Shown: in pieces, positions 8,832 through 17,886 of the stretch
Layout of the letters: the number at the start of each line of letters is the position of its first letter
Position numbering within the stretch: position 1 is the first letter of the stretch
Assembly (NCBI GenBank): GCA_000769715.1
Contig: JROS01000017.1
Coordinates: 50,265-100,350, forward strand
Direction: 5' to 3'
From: Desulfobulbus sp. Tol-SR
GTDB taxonomy: Bacteria > Desulfobacterota > Desulfobulbia > Desulfobulbales > Desulfocapsaceae
Length of the DNA stretch: 50,086 bases
Notes under the pieces: model-generated
What the model was told of the DNA's origin: nothing
Database searches by the model: none
Seen by the model: only the letters and a program-made list of their open reading frames with translations
Program-made: the position numbers and the translations under genes

Positions 8832-10283
8832 GTGGGAATTCAGGATTCGGAACTGTTCAAGCAGCAGTGCTATATCGATGGACAATGGATAACTTCGGCC
8901 GAGAGCTTCGATGTCGTGGACCCCTCGACGCAGCAACCGGTAGGTCATGTCCCTTCTTTAGGCGAAGAGGAGATACTGGCGGCAATTGCATCGGCGCACA
9001 CGGCTTTCCCGCTGTGGAAGAATCTGACTGCCAAAGAACGATCAAACCTGCTGCGGCGCTGGCATAATCTGATTCTGGAACATCAGTCCGATCTCGCGGC
9101 AATCATGACGCGGGAGCAGGGCAAACCCCTGGAGGAGGCGATGCGCGAAGTCGCCTCCTGCGCCTCCTATGTCGAATGGTATGCAGAGGAAGCGAAACGG
9201 GTCTATGGCGACACGATTCCGATGTCCCAGAAGGGCAAACGCATCATCGTCCTGAAAGAGCCGGTCGGAGTGTGTGCGGCGATAACGCCGTGGAATTTTC
9301 CTCTCTCGACCATCACCAGGAAGGCGGCCCCGGCGATGGCCTGCGGCTGCACGGTGCTCGTGAAACCCTCCTCGTACACGCCGTTTTCGGCCCTGGCCCT
9401 GGCGGTGCTGGCCGACAAGGCCGGCCTGCCGCCCGGAGTGTTCAACGTCATTACCGGTCAGGCCGAACGGATCGGCCGCTTGCTGTCGCACAGTCGGCTC
9501 GTCAGGAAGATCAGCTTCACCGGATCGACGGAGGTCGGAAAGGCGCTGATGCGGGAGTGCGGTGATTCACTGAAGAAACTGTCTCTCGAATTGGGCGGGC
9601 ATGCCCCGTTCATCGTCTTTGGCGACGCCGATCTCGACCTCGCGGTGGAGGAGGCGATGACCTCGAAATTCCGTAATTCCGGCCAGACGTGCGTGTGCGC
9701 CAATCGTTTTCTCGTCCAGGAGGAAATCTATGAACAATTCGCGGCGCGATTGGTTGACGAGGTCAAACGCCGGTTTGTTCTCGGACCGGGGTCCTGTGCC
9801 GATTGCAATATGGGGCCGCTGATCGATGACAAGGCGATCGTCAAGGTGGAACGGCAGATCGAAGATGCCCTGGCCAAAGGGGCGCGCGTTGCTACCGGCG
9901 GCAAAAGGAGGGCGGGGGAAGGGTTTTTCTTTGAGCCGACAGTCCTGCTCGATGTCACCGGTGAGATGCTGATCGCCCATGAGGAGACCTTTGGCCCGGT
10001 TGCGCCGCTTTTCCATTTCCGAGACGAAGAGGAGGCCCTGCGGATCGCAAATAACACGGAATATGGCCTGGCGGCATATTTTTTTACAAATGACTTGACG
10101 CGGGCCTGGAAGGTCACCGAAAATCTCGAATATGGCATGGTCGGCGTCAATACCGGCATCCTTTCCTCCGAGGCCGCTCCCTTCGGCGGCAGGAAGGAAT
10201 CCGGGCTTGGCAGAGAAGGGTCGAAATACGGAATGGACGAATATCTGGAGATAAAATATATGTGTCTAGGTGGACTTGACTAG
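8832..10283 (+). CDS. gabD: NAD(P)-dependent succinate-semialdehyde dehydrogenase
   Basis: 483 residues from the GTG at 8832. That start has AGGGA upstream and gives an N-terminus (MGIQDSELFKQQ) aligned with E. coli GabD; an ATG four codons earlier has no ribosome site. The aldehyde dehydrogenase landmarks are PWNFPLSTITRK, FTGSTEVGK (cofactor binding), ELGGHAPFIVF with the general-base Glu, and GQTCVCANR with the catalytic Cys followed by a second Cys two residues on, as in GabD enzymes. The product oxidises succinate semialdehyde to succinate, feeding the C4 pool used by SdhCAB (36-39 kb). No gabT lies nearby, so the physiological aldehyde is uncertain. The leader has a promoter and a terminator-like hairpin. 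Confidence 0.9.
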   Translation: MGIQDSELFKQQCYIDGQWITSAESFDVVDPSTQQPVGHVPSLGEEEILAAIASAHTAFPLWKNLTAKERSNLLRRWHNLILEHQSDLAAIMTREQGKPLEEAMREVASCASYVEWYAEEAKRVYGDTIPMSQKGKRIIVLKEPVGVCAAITPWNFPLSTITRKAAPAMACGCTVLVKPSSYTPFSALALAVLADKAGLPPGVFNVITGQAERIGRLLSHSRLVRKISFTGSTEVGKALMRECGDSLKKLSLELGGHAPFIVFGDADLDLAVEEAMTSKFRNSGQTCVCANRFLVQEEIYEQFAARLVDEVKRRFVLGPGSCADCNMGPLIDDKAIVKVERQIEDALAKGARVATGGKRRAGEGFFFEPTVLLDVTGEMLIAHEETFGPVAPLFHFRDEEEALRIANNTEYGLAAYFFTNDLTRAWKVTENLEYGMVGVNTGILSSEAAPFGGRKESGLGREGSKYGMDEYLEIKYMCLGGLD

Positions 10284-10432
10284 GAAGTCTGTTCAGGCAG
10301 GGTGCATTTGTTCTCGACAACCATTTAAAATTAAACTAGTTTATGAGTAGTTGCTTGATGCTTGGCGGGACACCACGAATCGCGTTTTTTCGACAGATGG
10401 TGTGCGGTTGCACGTATTTATGCTGAAGTGAT

Positions 10433-10948
10433 ATGGAAAACAGTATCTTGAAGGCAATAAAAGAACGGCGGAGCATTCGTGAATTTACCACCGAAACTGT
10501 TGCTGAGAAAGATCTGGTGACCCTGGTGGAAGCGGCGATCTGGGCTCCTTCCGGCAAGAATAATCAACCGTGGCGCTTTGTGATCCTGACCGACCAAGAG
10601 GTACGGAACCATATTGCCGATCTGACCCTCTATCGTCATATTGTCGCCAATTGCAACAGTCTGATCGTTGTGTTCCTCGACACCGAGGCCATATATGATG
10701 AAGTCAAGGATCTCCAGTCGGCCGGCGCCGCTATCCAGAATATCCTGCTGACAGCGGAATCTTTAGGCCTGGGGGCAGTCTGGCTCGGTCAGATTCTCAA
10801 AAACAAGCATGAAGTCAATGCCGAATTGGGCATCAGCGCAAGATACGATCTCATGGCGGTGATTGCGGTTGGCTACCCGGCGCATCGAAATCAGAAATCG
10901 CACAGAAAGAATGTGCACGATTTCATTTTAAAAAAAATTGGAGGATGA
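10433..10948 (+). CDS. Nitroreductase family protein
   Basis: 171 residues with the FMN-binding nitroreductase pattern: KERRSIREF at the N-terminus, then EAAIWAPSGKNNQPWRFV, an AAIQNILLTAESLGLGAVWLG helix-strand block (LGAVW is typical), and a final VGYP strand. It is a short single-domain member; related proteins reduce nitro compounds, quinones or flavins with NAD(P)H, so the substrate cannot be assigned. The 149-base gap before it (10284-10432) is AT-richer and shows no convincing promoter. It ends three bases before a lipoprotein gene, and its 3' end carries the GGAGG of that gene, so the two are co-transcribed. Confidence 0.88.
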   Translation: MENSILKAIKERRSIREFTTETVAEKDLVTLVEAAIWAPSGKNNQPWRFVILTDQEVRNHIADLTLYRHIVANCNSLIVVFLDTEAIYDEVKDLQSAGAAIQNILLTAESLGLGAVWLGQILKNKHEVNAELGISARYDLMAVIAVGYPAHRNQKSHRKNVHDFILKKIGG

Positions 10949-10951
10949 ACA

Positions 10952-11452
10952 ATGAATACGGCTTTTATCGTCAAGCGAATATCGACACTCGTTGTTATTG
11001 CATCATTCGCACTGGTTATAGGTGGTTGTTCCGGCAAGAGTCAGAATCAATCGGCAATCGGAACCGGCGAGCTTCCTCCGTTGGCAAACTCCGTCGGCAG
11101 TTTCGGCGACCTCGAACTCCCGGTCGAAATGAAACTTGATCAGAACAAGACAATGTCGATCAATACCGAATCGTTCAAAGGCGGCATCCTTCATTACGCC
11201 GGCAGGGTCGAATTAAATTCGCTGAAGGATTTCATCGTTGCCTCGATGCGCAACAACAAATGGAAACTGGTCGGTGAGGCGTCCTATGACTATACCCTGC
11301 TCGCCTTTACCAAGCCGAACAAGACCTGTATGGTCGTTCTGGCCGAAGGTCTGGGCGGCTCTCTTGGCAAGACGCATGCCACCCTGTATGTGACGGCTGA
11401 TCTCAGTTCCTCGGGCAACGTCAATCCCTTTGGCGAATCAACGATGCAGTAG
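10952..11452 (+). CDS. Small lipoprotein of unknown function
   Basis: 166 residues. The N-terminus is a lipoprotein signal: basic start, hydrophobic stretch and lipobox LVIGGC with the lipidated Cys at 26, followed by Ser, which predicts outer-membrane sorting by the E. coli rule. The mature part contains GGILHYAGRVELNSLKDF and a NNKWKLVGEASYDY segment, a pattern found in small delta-proteobacterial lipoproteins, but I cannot name the family. A strong GGAGG stands before the ATG. It is likely co-transcribed with the nitroreductase upstream; no functional link is evident. Confidence 0.82.
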   Translation: MNTAFIVKRISTLVVIASFALVIGGCSGKSQNQSAIGTGELPPLANSVGSFGDLELPVEMKLDQNKTMSINTESFKGGILHYAGRVELNSLKDFIVASMRNNKWKLVGEASYDYTLLAFTKPNKTCMVVLAEGLGGSLGKTHATLYVTADLSSSGNVNPFGESTMQ

Positions 11453-11503
11453 ATCAACCGTTAAATTGTCCCGCTGAAGCCTGTTCGATCATCCTTTCCA
11501 ACT

Positions 11504-11543
11504 GCGTGGCGGACCTTGACCGTCCGGTTTCATTCCGCCACGC
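11504..11543 (+). repeat. Inverted repeat after the lipoprotein gene
   Basis: GCGTGGCGGA (11504-11513) is perfectly complementary to TCCGCCACGC (11534-11543). The 20-base interior contains its own ACCG/CGGT pair. It lies 51 bases after the lipoprotein stop and is followed by a T-rich stretch without a clean T-run. It may be a terminator. The rest of the 282-base gap (11453-11734) holds only short, unconvincing open frames. Confidence 0.45.
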
Positions 11544-11734
11544 TGTCCTTTTCCTTGTAAGTATTCCACGTGTGTTGTGGTGCGCCGTGGCCTTCGACGC
11601 GGAGGCGCCGGAGGCGGGCCCGTGTCATGACGTTCATGTTTGCGATGCCGGCAGTTTGTCTCTGCATGTTCAGCATTCAGACTGCCCGCCAACCGCGGAT
11701 TGACTGCAACGACAATCCCGGGGGAACCCCGAAA

Positions 11735-12631
11735 TCAGCGTCCGGTGTCAGCCAGACATCGGTGAAATGACCGGCTCAGTTCTTCAAACGCCGCGATCGG
11801 AAGGGTCTCAGGCCGGACTCGAGGAGAGAGGCCGGCGGCGATGATGGCGTCCTCGGTCATCTTCTTGACATCGTTGCGGTCGGGCAGGGCTGGAAAAAAA
11901 ATGGCCGAGGTCAGGGTGTTGAGAATGGTCTTGCGCCGCTGGCTGAAGGCCGCCCTGACAATTCTGGTGAACAGTTCCGACTCCTCGGAAGAAAGGGTTC
12001 GAGGTCGGTCCTGATCCAGAGGGAAAGAGATCCGGATAACGACCGAATCGATCTTGGGTTGGGGGTGGAACTCGGCCGGACTGAGGGTCATCATCTTTCT
12101 GACACGGGCGCAATGCTGCAGCAGCACTGATGGAATGCCGTAGTCCTTGGACCCGGGGCCGGCGAGCAGCCTGTCGGCCACCTCTTTCTGCAGCATGACC
12201 GTAGCCTTTTCAACATGGCGGCGGTTGTCGATCAGTTTGAAGATGAATGGGTTGGAGATCGAATAGGGCAGGTTGGCCATGATCTTCAATCTTCCGCCGC
12301 ACCGCCTTTCGAGTTCGTCAAAATCGGTCTTGAGGATGTCCTGATGGAGCAGGGTGACATTGTCCGGCAGGTCGTGTTCCTGTTCATGGAACCTGATGAT
12401 GCCGCTGTCGATCTCTATCCCCACGACCTGGCGGGCCGTTCTTGCAAGAGGAATCGTCAAGGCCGCCAGCCCGACACCGACCTCGACGATGACGTCATCG
12501 GGGCCGATCTCCCCGGCACGGACGATGGCCTCGGCGGTATGGCGGTGGACCAGGAAGTTCTGACCGAATTTCTTCTTCGGGGCGAGATGGTGTTCCTGCA
12601 GCGTGGATCTGGTCTTGCCGTAGACTGACAT
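11735..12631 (-). CDS. rsmA: 16S rRNA (adenine1518/1519-N6)-dimethyltransferase RsmA
   Basis: 298 residues, usual for RsmA/KsgA. It dimethylates two adenines in helix 45 of 16S rRNA late in 30S assembly. Visible features are the N-terminal KKKFGQNFLVH block, SAM motif I (IVEVGVGLAALT), the catalytic motif NLPYSIS, and a C-terminal helical domain with AFSQRRKTI. Motif I reads VGVG where many members have IGPG; this looks tolerable. The ATG at 12631 gives the conserved start. It is the last gene of a tsaD-DUF2062-rsmA run (gaps of 11 and 47 bases). Confidence 0.95.
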   Translation of the reverse strand: MSVYGKTRSTLQEHHLAPKKKFGQNFLVHRHTAEAIVRAGEIGPDDVIVEVGVGLAALTIPLARTARQVVGIEIDSGIIRFHEQEHDLPDNVTLLHQDILKTDFDELERRCGGRLKIMANLPYSISNPFIFKLIDNRRHVEKATVMLQKEVADRLLAGPGSKDYGIPSVLLQHCARVRKMMTLSPAEFHPQPKIDSVVIRISFPLDQDRPRTLSSEESELFTRIVRAAFSQRRKTILNTLTSAIFFPALPDRNDVKKMTEDAIIAAGLSPRVRPETLPIAAFEELSRSFHRCLADTGR

Positions 12632-12678
12632 GGTTATGCCCGGTGAATGGTGGAGGGGAGTCCCGGCCCTGTCTGGGG

Positions 12679-13179
12679 TCAATTGAGGATGTGCTTTGCC
12701 TGCCGTTTGGCCCTGATTTTGACAAAAATGCGCAGGGCAAGGTAATAGCTGACGACGGCAAAAGGGAAGGCGAAGATGACGCCGCCGACAAGAAGCACGA
12801 CAACGGTCTCCTGGCCGAGTCCGGCAAGGAGGTTGAAGGAGTGGACAAACCCCTGCGACGAGGAAAGCCCGTCGACGACCGCCTGGACTTTTTCCCAGTT
12901 CAGTTCATATGGAGTTATGGTATTGCCGATGATGGTCGAAAGATAATAGATCGGGATATAGGTCAGGGGATTGCAGACGATCATGCTGACGAGTATGCCG
13001 GCTATCGCCGAGGTCCTGGTGAGAAAAGCGAGGAGGAGAATGATGATCGTGTGGAGCGGCATCGTCGGGGTCAAACCGACAAAAACTCCGATGGCGGTGC
13101 CCAGGGCCAGCGACCGCGGGTCCCCCTTGAGGCGGATGAAGCGGAGATAGTAGTATTTCCTGATCCGGTCAAGTTTCAT
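12679..13179 (-). CDS. DUF2062 domain membrane protein
   Basis: 166 residues, the size of single-domain DUF2062 proteins. The diagnostic GTAIGVFVGLTPTMPLHT motif is near the N-terminus, followed by hydrophobic helices (about 42-85) with the NPLTYIPIYYLS motif, and a last hydrophobic helix at about 125-152 before a basic tail. It should be an inner-membrane protein; the molecular role of the family is unknown. It sits between tsaD and rsmA in an apparent operon, 11 bases after the tsaD stop. Confidence 0.9.
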   Translation of the reverse strand: MKLDRIRKYYYLRFIRLKGDPRSLALGTAIGVFVGLTPTMPLHTIIILLLAFLTRTSAIAGILVSMIVCNPLTYIPIYYLSTIIGNTITPYELNWEKVQAVVDGLSSSQGFVHSFNLLAGLGQETVVVLLVGGVIFAFPFAVVSYYLALRIFVKIRAKRQAKHILN

Positions 13180-13190
13180 GCGAAGGTCGA

Positions 13191-14195
13191 TTATCCGAGA
13201 GAGGATCTCGAGTAGACATCGCTGTCGATTGGAGAAGGGCCGGATTCATTGAAGCGATGGTATCCGGCCAGGGCGATCATCGCGGCGTTGTCGGTGCTGA
13301 AGGCCGGTCGCGGCACGTAGCATTTCACCCCATGTTCGCCGGCTCGGGCGGCCAGCACCTGACGTAATCGCTCGTTGGCGGAAACGCCCCCGCCGAGGAC
13401 GACCGTGTCGATTCCGTGCCGGCGGGCGGCGCGCAGCGTCTTTTCGACCAGGACATCGACCACCGCCTCCTGGAAGGAGGCGCAGACCTGACCGACGGCC
13501 ACCTGCGACCCCGCCTGACTCTGCTGGCGGCAGTGGTTGAGCACCGCCGTCTTGAGGCCGCTGAAACTGAAGTCGAGGGATTGCTCATCGAGCCAGGCCC
13601 TGGGGAACCTGATGAGATCGCCATCCCACCCGGCGGCCCGGCGGGCAACCTGCGGCCCTCCCGGGTACGGCAGGTCGAGGAGTTTGGCGACCTTGTCGAA
13701 GGCCTCTCCGGCCGCGTCGTCCCGGGTCCTGCCGAGAGGGGAAAACGTGGTATGGCCCTCGGCGAGGTACAACGAGGTGGTCCCCCCCGAGGCGATCAGG
13801 GCGATATAGGGAAAGGTCGGCCTTTCTTCCTCCAGAAAGACGGAGAGGATGTGGCCGGCCATGTGATCAACCCCCCGGAAGGGAATGCCGGTTACTGCCG
13901 AAATGGCCTTGGCAAAGGAAAATCCGACGAGGAGGGAACCGATCAACCCCGGCCCCTGGGTCACGGCGATCAGATCGATATCGTCAAGGGTGATTTCAGC
14001 CCGCTGCAATGCCTCGGCGACAACAGGGTAGACCGATTCAAGATGCTTTCTTGAGGCAAGTTCCGGCACAACCCCGCCGAAGGGGCGATGGATGCCGTCC
14101 TGGCTGCTCAACACGCTCGCATGCAGGATACGGTCGTCTTCCAGGATGGCCGCGGCGGTGTCATCGCAGGAACTCTCAATTCCGAGGATCAGCAT
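13191..14195 (-). CDS. tsaD: tRNA N6-adenosine threonylcarbamoyltransferase TsaD
   Basis: 334 residues, typical for TsaD/Kae1. The ASKHA-fold enzyme transfers the threonylcarbamoyl group to A37 of ANN-decoding tRNAs, in complex with TsaB and TsaE, which are not in this window. Motifs seen are the N-terminal GIESSCDDTAAAIL, the metal-binding DHMAGH, the ASGGTTSLY phosphate loop and LGGGVSANERLR. The ATG at 14195 gives the canonical start. It is the first gene of the operon with DUF2062 and rsmA and is divergent from moaA. Confidence 0.96.
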   Translation of the reverse strand: MLILGIESSCDDTAAAILEDDRILHASVLSSQDGIHRPFGGVVPELASRKHLESVYPVVAEALQRAEITLDDIDLIAVTQGPGLIGSLLVGFSFAKAISAVTGIPFRGVDHMAGHILSVFLEEERPTFPYIALIASGGTTSLYLAEGHTTFSPLGRTRDDAAGEAFDKVAKLLDLPYPGGPQVARRAAGWDGDLIRFPRAWLDEQSLDFSFSGLKTAVLNHCRQQSQAGSQVAVGQVCASFQEAVVDVLVEKTLRAARRHGIDTVVLGGGVSANERLRQVLAARAGEHGVKCYVPRPAFSTDNAAMIALAGYHRFNESGPSPIDSDVYSRSSLG

Positions 14196-14301
14196 TGAAG
14201 TCAGCGGGATGGTAAAGGGGGAACGACAGATTTTCGATTGTCACGGTGTAGTGTTTTCGGTTAAGAGTGTTAGAATATATATGTCCATGGGGTTAAAGTC
14301 A

Positions 14302-15414
14302 ATGACTGCCCCTTCTCAGTACTCCTTCCTCCAACAGTTGCTGAAAGCCGTGTCGAAGACAGCCCCTTTGAGAGCCGACAAAACCCCTCTCGTTGATAAT
14401 TTCTCGAGGACCATCTCCTATCTCCGCCTCTCCGTGACCGACCGCTGCAACCTCCGTTGCATGTACTGCATGCCGGAAACTGACGGCGACACCGGATGCC
14501 GGAGAAAAAACAGCGTGATCCTGCCGCATGTCGACCTGTTGACCTACGAAGAACTGCTGCGGGTGGTCTGCCTGGCGATTCAGCTGGGAATGAACAAGAT
14601 CCGCCTGACCGGGGGCGAGCCATTGGTGCGCAAGGATATCCTCCGGTTCATCGCCAGACTGACCAGGATCGAAGGACTGCATGAGGTCCGGCTGACGACC
14701 AACGGCGTCCTGCTCGAGGAGTACGCGCAGTCACTGTACGACTCCGGCATCAGGCAGCTCAATATTTCGCTCGACAGCCTGCAGGCGCACAGATTTGCCC
14801 GGATCACCGGTCGGGATTGCTTTGATCAGGTCTGGCGGGGAATCATGGCGGCCAGAGATCTCGGTTTCCGCATCAAGATCAATGTCGTGGCGATGAAGGG
14901 GATCAACGATGACGAATTCGGCGATTTCGCCGCTCTGGCCCTTCATCAGCCCTTCCAGGTCCGGTTCATCGAATTCATGCCGGTCGGGGAAAAGAGCAGC
15001 TGGCAGTTGGAGCAGTTCATCAGGGCGGCGGATATCATGGCCATGCTGACCGATATGGGGGAGTTCATCCCCCGCCAATCCCAGAGAATCGACGGCCCGG
15101 CGAGGGTCTACCATCTCCAGGCCCGTGACGGCCGGCAGGGGACCGTCGGTTTCATCAGCCCGATAAGCCATCACTTCTGTGACCAGTGCAACCGGCTGCG
15201 CCTGACCGCCGAAGGGAAATTGCGCTCCTGTCTGCTCAACGACAACGAACGGGATATCAAGACCCTGCTGCGTGGTGGGGCGACAGACGAGGAGCTGATG
15301 AGGGCGATCCGCGATACCGTTCTGGACAAGCCGAAGGGTCACCAGTTGCAGCAGCGCCTTGACAATGGTCAAGCCATGCAGTGTCCGGGGCAGATGTCAC
15401 GCATCGGAGGGTAG
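14302..15414 (+). CDS. moaA: GTP 3',8-cyclase MoaA (molybdenum cofactor biosynthesis)
   Basis: 370 residues. This radical SAM enzyme carries out the first step of molybdopterin synthesis together with MoaC. The N-terminal cluster motif is CNLRCMYC (Cys at about 49, 53, 56); the C-terminal cluster lies in HHFCDQCNRLRLTAEGKLRSC, whose three Cys bind the GTP-side [4Fe-4S]; the chain ends in the conserved Gly-Gly. The canonical MoaA start aligns near residue 28 (PLVDNFSRTISYLR), so there is an N-terminal extension of about 28 residues; ATGs at 14281 and 14287 are alternatives to the chosen 14302. Its 3' end overlaps the convergent pheA by 18 bases. No other moa genes are here. Confidence 0.93.
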   Translation: MTAPSQYSFLQQLLKAVSKTAPLRADKTPLVDNFSRTISYLRLSVTDRCNLRCMYCMPETDGDTGCRRKNSVILPHVDLLTYEELLRVVCLAIQLGMNKIRLTGGEPLVRKDILRFIARLTRIEGLHEVRLTTNGVLLEEYAQSLYDSGIRQLNISLDSLQAHRFARITGRDCFDQVWRGIMAARDLGFRIKINVVAMKGINDDEFGDFAALALHQPFQVRFIEFMPVGEKSSWQLEQFIRAADIMAMLTDMGEFIPRQSQRIDGPARVYHLQARDGRQGTVGFISPISHHFCDQCNRLRLTAEGKLRSCLLNDNERDIKTLLRGGATDEELMRAIRDTVLDKPKGHQLQQRLDNGQAMQCPGQMSRIGG

Positions 15415-16497
15415 GTAGTTGCTCTGCGGGTAGGAGCCGAGCCATTCGAAATACGAACAGAGCGGCCGCAGGCGCTCGCAGCCCCTGAAAATCTTCTCAT
15501 CCTCAATGTGACCGATCATATCAAGGAAGAACAAGTATTTCCACTGCTTGCCCTTGATCGGCCGCGACTCGAGTTTGGTCAGGTTGATCTCCTCTTCCGA
15601 CAGCACGGTCAGGATTTCATTGAGCGCCCCCGGTCGGTCCATGGTGCCGACCAGCAGCGAGGTGCGATCCTGACCGCTGGCCGATGGCGATCTCTTGCCG
15701 ATGACCAGGAAACGGGTGGTGTTGCCGCGATAATCCTCGATGCCCTTGACGACGACCTGGAGTTCGTAGCGCTTGATCGCCAGGGACGAGGCGATGGCAC
15801 CAATATTGGGGTTGTTGGCCGCCATCTGGGCGGCGGCGCCGGTGGACAGCACCGGCAGCGTCGGGATATTCGGCAGATGTTTCCGCAGCCACTCCCGACA
15901 CTGGGCCAGAGGTTGGGCGTGGGAGGCCACCGTCTGGATATCCTCGATATTGCCGGACCGGCAGACCAGGTTGTGGCTGATTTCAAGCTGGACCTCGCCG
16001 CAGATCTGGACCTTATATTTCATGAAGGAATCGAGCGTGGAGACCACGGAGCCTTCGATCGAATTCTCGACCGGCACGATCCCGTAGCGGGTGCGCCCTT
16101 TTTCAACCTCGGAGAAGACATCGTCGATGGATTCCTGCGGTTTGTAGGTTGCCGAGTGGCCGAAGTACTTGACGCCGGCAAGGTGCGAGAAGGTGGCCTC
16201 GGGACCGAGATAGGCAACCTCGATATTTCGCTGGGACAGTCGGCAGGCGGTAATGATCTCATGGAAGATGGTCCGCAGCGAGTCCTCCGGAAAGGTGGTG
16301 CCATTTTCTTTGAGCAGGCGCTCGTATATCTGTCTCTCACGCAGCGGATCCCACTTGGCGCGATTGTTTTCGTCCTTGAGCCGTCCGATATCCCGGGCAA
16401 AAGTGATCCGTCGTTTGAGCAGGGTGAGAATCTCACTGTCGATCGAATCAATATTTTTCCGTATGTGGTGAATTTCGTTTTTCTGCTCGTCAACCAT
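15397..16497 (-). CDS. pheA: Bifunctional chorismate mutase/prephenate dehydratase (P-protein)
   Basis: 366 residues with three parts. Residues 1 to about 90 form an AroQ chorismate mutase helix bundle (IDSIDSEILTLLKRR, KWDPLRERQIY). Residues of about 93-270 form prephenate dehydratase with YLGPEATFSH, VPVENSIEG and the catalytic NTTRFLVIG motif. A C-terminal ACT domain contains LTKLESRPIKGK, whose ESRP binds phenylalanine for feedback control. It converts chorismate via prephenate to phenylpyruvate. The ATG at 16497 has AGGA at proper distance. A TTGACA-17-TAAGCT promoter lies about 70 bases upstream. Confidence 0.96.
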   Translation of the reverse strand: MVDEQKNEIHHIRKNIDSIDSEILTLLKRRITFARDIGRLKDENNRAKWDPLRERQIYERLLKENGTTFPEDSLRTIFHEIITACRLSQRNIEVAYLGPEATFSHLAGVKYFGHSATYKPQESIDDVFSEVEKGRTRYGIVPVENSIEGSVVSTLDSFMKYKVQICGEVQLEISHNLVCRSGNIEDIQTVASHAQPLAQCREWLRKHLPNIPTLPVLSTGAAAQMAANNPNIGAIASSLAIKRYELQVVVKGIEDYRGNTTRFLVIGKRSPSASGQDRTSLLVGTMDRPGALNEILTVLSEEEINLTKLESRPIKGKQWKYLFFLDMIGHIEDEKIFRGCERLRPLCSYFEWLGSYPQSNYLPSDA

Positions 16498-16569
16498 GGT
16501 TTGTCCTGTTAGATTCATGCGGAATGCAAGGAAAGACAACAGATCAGCCTGTTCCGCTAGGGGATCATC

Positions 16570-16598
16570 AGCTTAGGAAAAAGAAAAAACTCTGTCAA
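16570..16598 (-). promoter_or_regulatory. Sigma-70 type promoter of pheA
   Basis: On the minus strand: TTGACA (16598-16593), 17 bases, TAAGCT (16575-16570). It lies 73 bases upstream of the pheA ATG, in the 213-base region divergent from the DUF39 gene. Confidence 0.6.
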
Positions 16599-16710
16599 GG
16601 CGGAAAAAATCCGGCCAGACGACAACGTCCCTTTCCACTCTCGTTTGTTCGGGGCCTTGTCTGCAGTTGCGACGGTTTCATTCTAACATTTGAATAATAC
16701 GACTACATTC

Positions 16711-17886
16711 ATGACAAAACAGAAAATAAGCAAGACCTATGAGGAAATCAACGCCCGCATCAAGGCCGGAGAGGCCGTTGTGGTTACCGCCGAGGAGATG
16801 GTGGGGATTGTCCGGAAAAAGGGGGCCGAGCAGGCGGCAAGAGAAGTCGATGTGGTGACCACCGGCACCTTCGCCCCGATGTGCTCTTCCGGCATGTTCT
16901 TCAATTTCGGTCAGATGGTCCCGACCATCAAGGCCTCCCGGGTCTGGGTCAACAAAGTTCCGGCCTATGCCGGGCTCGCCGCGGTCGATGCCTATATCGG
17001 TGCAACCGAACCATGCGAGGATGATCCGCTCAACAAGATTTATCCTGGCGAATTCCGCTATGGCGGGGGGCATGTCATCGAGGACCTCCTCCGCGGCAAA
17101 AAGGTCCTGCTTGAGGCCAAGGCCTACGGCACCGATTGCTACGCCGCCCGAAAGATGAAGAAAGAGGTCGGCCTCGACGACCTCCCCACGGCCCTTCTCT
17201 GCAACCCGCGCAATGGCTATCAGAATTACAACTGTGCGGTGAATCTGACGGACCGGGCGGTCTATACCTATATGGGAATGCTGAAGCCGCATTGCCGCAA
17301 CGCCAACTACTGCAGCGCCGGCGAACTGAGTCCATTGCTGAACGATCCGTTGTACAGGACCATCGGCATCGGCACCAGGATCTTCCTCGGTGGCGGTATC
17401 GGCTATGTAACCTGGCACGGCACCCAGCACAAGCCCACCGCACCGCGGACCCCGGGAGGGGTGCCGCGCAAGGCGGCCGGGACCTTGATGGTCCAGGGTG
17501 ACCTGAAACAGATGTCCCCTGACTGGCTGAGAGGAGTTTCCATCCTGGGGTACGGCAACAGTCTGGCAGTCGGTCTCGGCATTCCCATCCCCATCCTCAA
17601 CGGCGAGATGGCAGCCTTTACCGGGGTCTCGGACAAGGATATCTATACCCAGATAGTCGACTATGGCCATGATTATACCAACGGCATTGTCAGGAGTTAC
17701 GGCGAAGTGAGTTATGCCCAGCTGAAATCCGGGTCCATCATCGTCAACGGCAAGGAGGTCCAGACGGCGCCGCTCTCCAGTGTCGTCAAGGCCAGGGAAA
17801 TCGCCACTATTCTCAAGGACTGGATTTCCTCCGGCCGATTTCTGCTGAGCCGTCCTGCCGAGACGCTGCCGGATGGATCTGAATAG
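16711..17886 (+). CDS. DUF39 homocysteine biosynthesis protein (L-aspartate semialdehyde sulfurtransferase family)
   Basis: 391 residues of the HcyBio/DUF39 family, which in methanogens (MA1821) and sulfate reducers such as Desulfovibrio makes homocysteine from aspartate semialdehyde and a sulfide-level sulfur donor. Family features are TGTFAPMCSSGMFFNFGQ with the conserved Cys, GATEPCEDDPLNKIYPGEF, GGGHVIEDLL, and FLGGGIGYVTWHGTQH. The chain ends without CBS domains, unlike MA1821, and no NIL/ferredoxin partner gene (MA1822 type) is adjacent. The ATG at 16711 is chosen; a TTG seven codons earlier is possible. Neither has a good ribosome site. The 3' end overlaps larE by 14 bases, which links the two sulfur-handling proteins. 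Confidence 0.9.
   Translation: MTKQKISKTYEEINARIKAGEAVVVTAEEMVGIVRKKGAEQAAREVDVVTTGTFAPMCSSGMFFNFGQMVPTIKASRVWVNKVPAYAGLAAVDAYIGATEPCEDDPLNKIYPGEFRYGGGHVIEDLLRGKKVLLEAKAYGTDCYAARKMKKEVGLDDLPTALLCNPRNGYQNYNCAVNLTDRAVYTYMGMLKPHCRNANYCSAGELSPLLNDPLYRTIGIGTRIFLGGGIGYVTWHGTQHKPTAPRTPGGVPRKAAGTLMVQGDLKQMSPDWLRGVSILGYGNSLAVGLGIPIPILNGEMAAFTGVSDKDIYTQIVDYGHDYTNGIVRSYGEVSYAQLKSGSIIVNGKEVQTAPLSSVVKAREIATILKDWISSGRFLLSRPAETLPDGSE

Noticed and set aside
10405..10432. Sigma-54 promoter before the nitroreductase gene
   Set aside because: A GG and a GC occur with nine bases between them instead of ten, and the flanks do not fit the consensus.
11489..11692. Small minus-strand open frame of 67 codons after the lipoprotein gene
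   Set aside because: Its composition is rich in Arg, Pro and His, it has no ribosome site or domain, and it overlaps an inverted repeat.
16690..16710. TTG start for the DUF39 gene
   Set aside because: It would add only seven residues, has no ribosome site, and the ATG at 16711 starts the conserved part.
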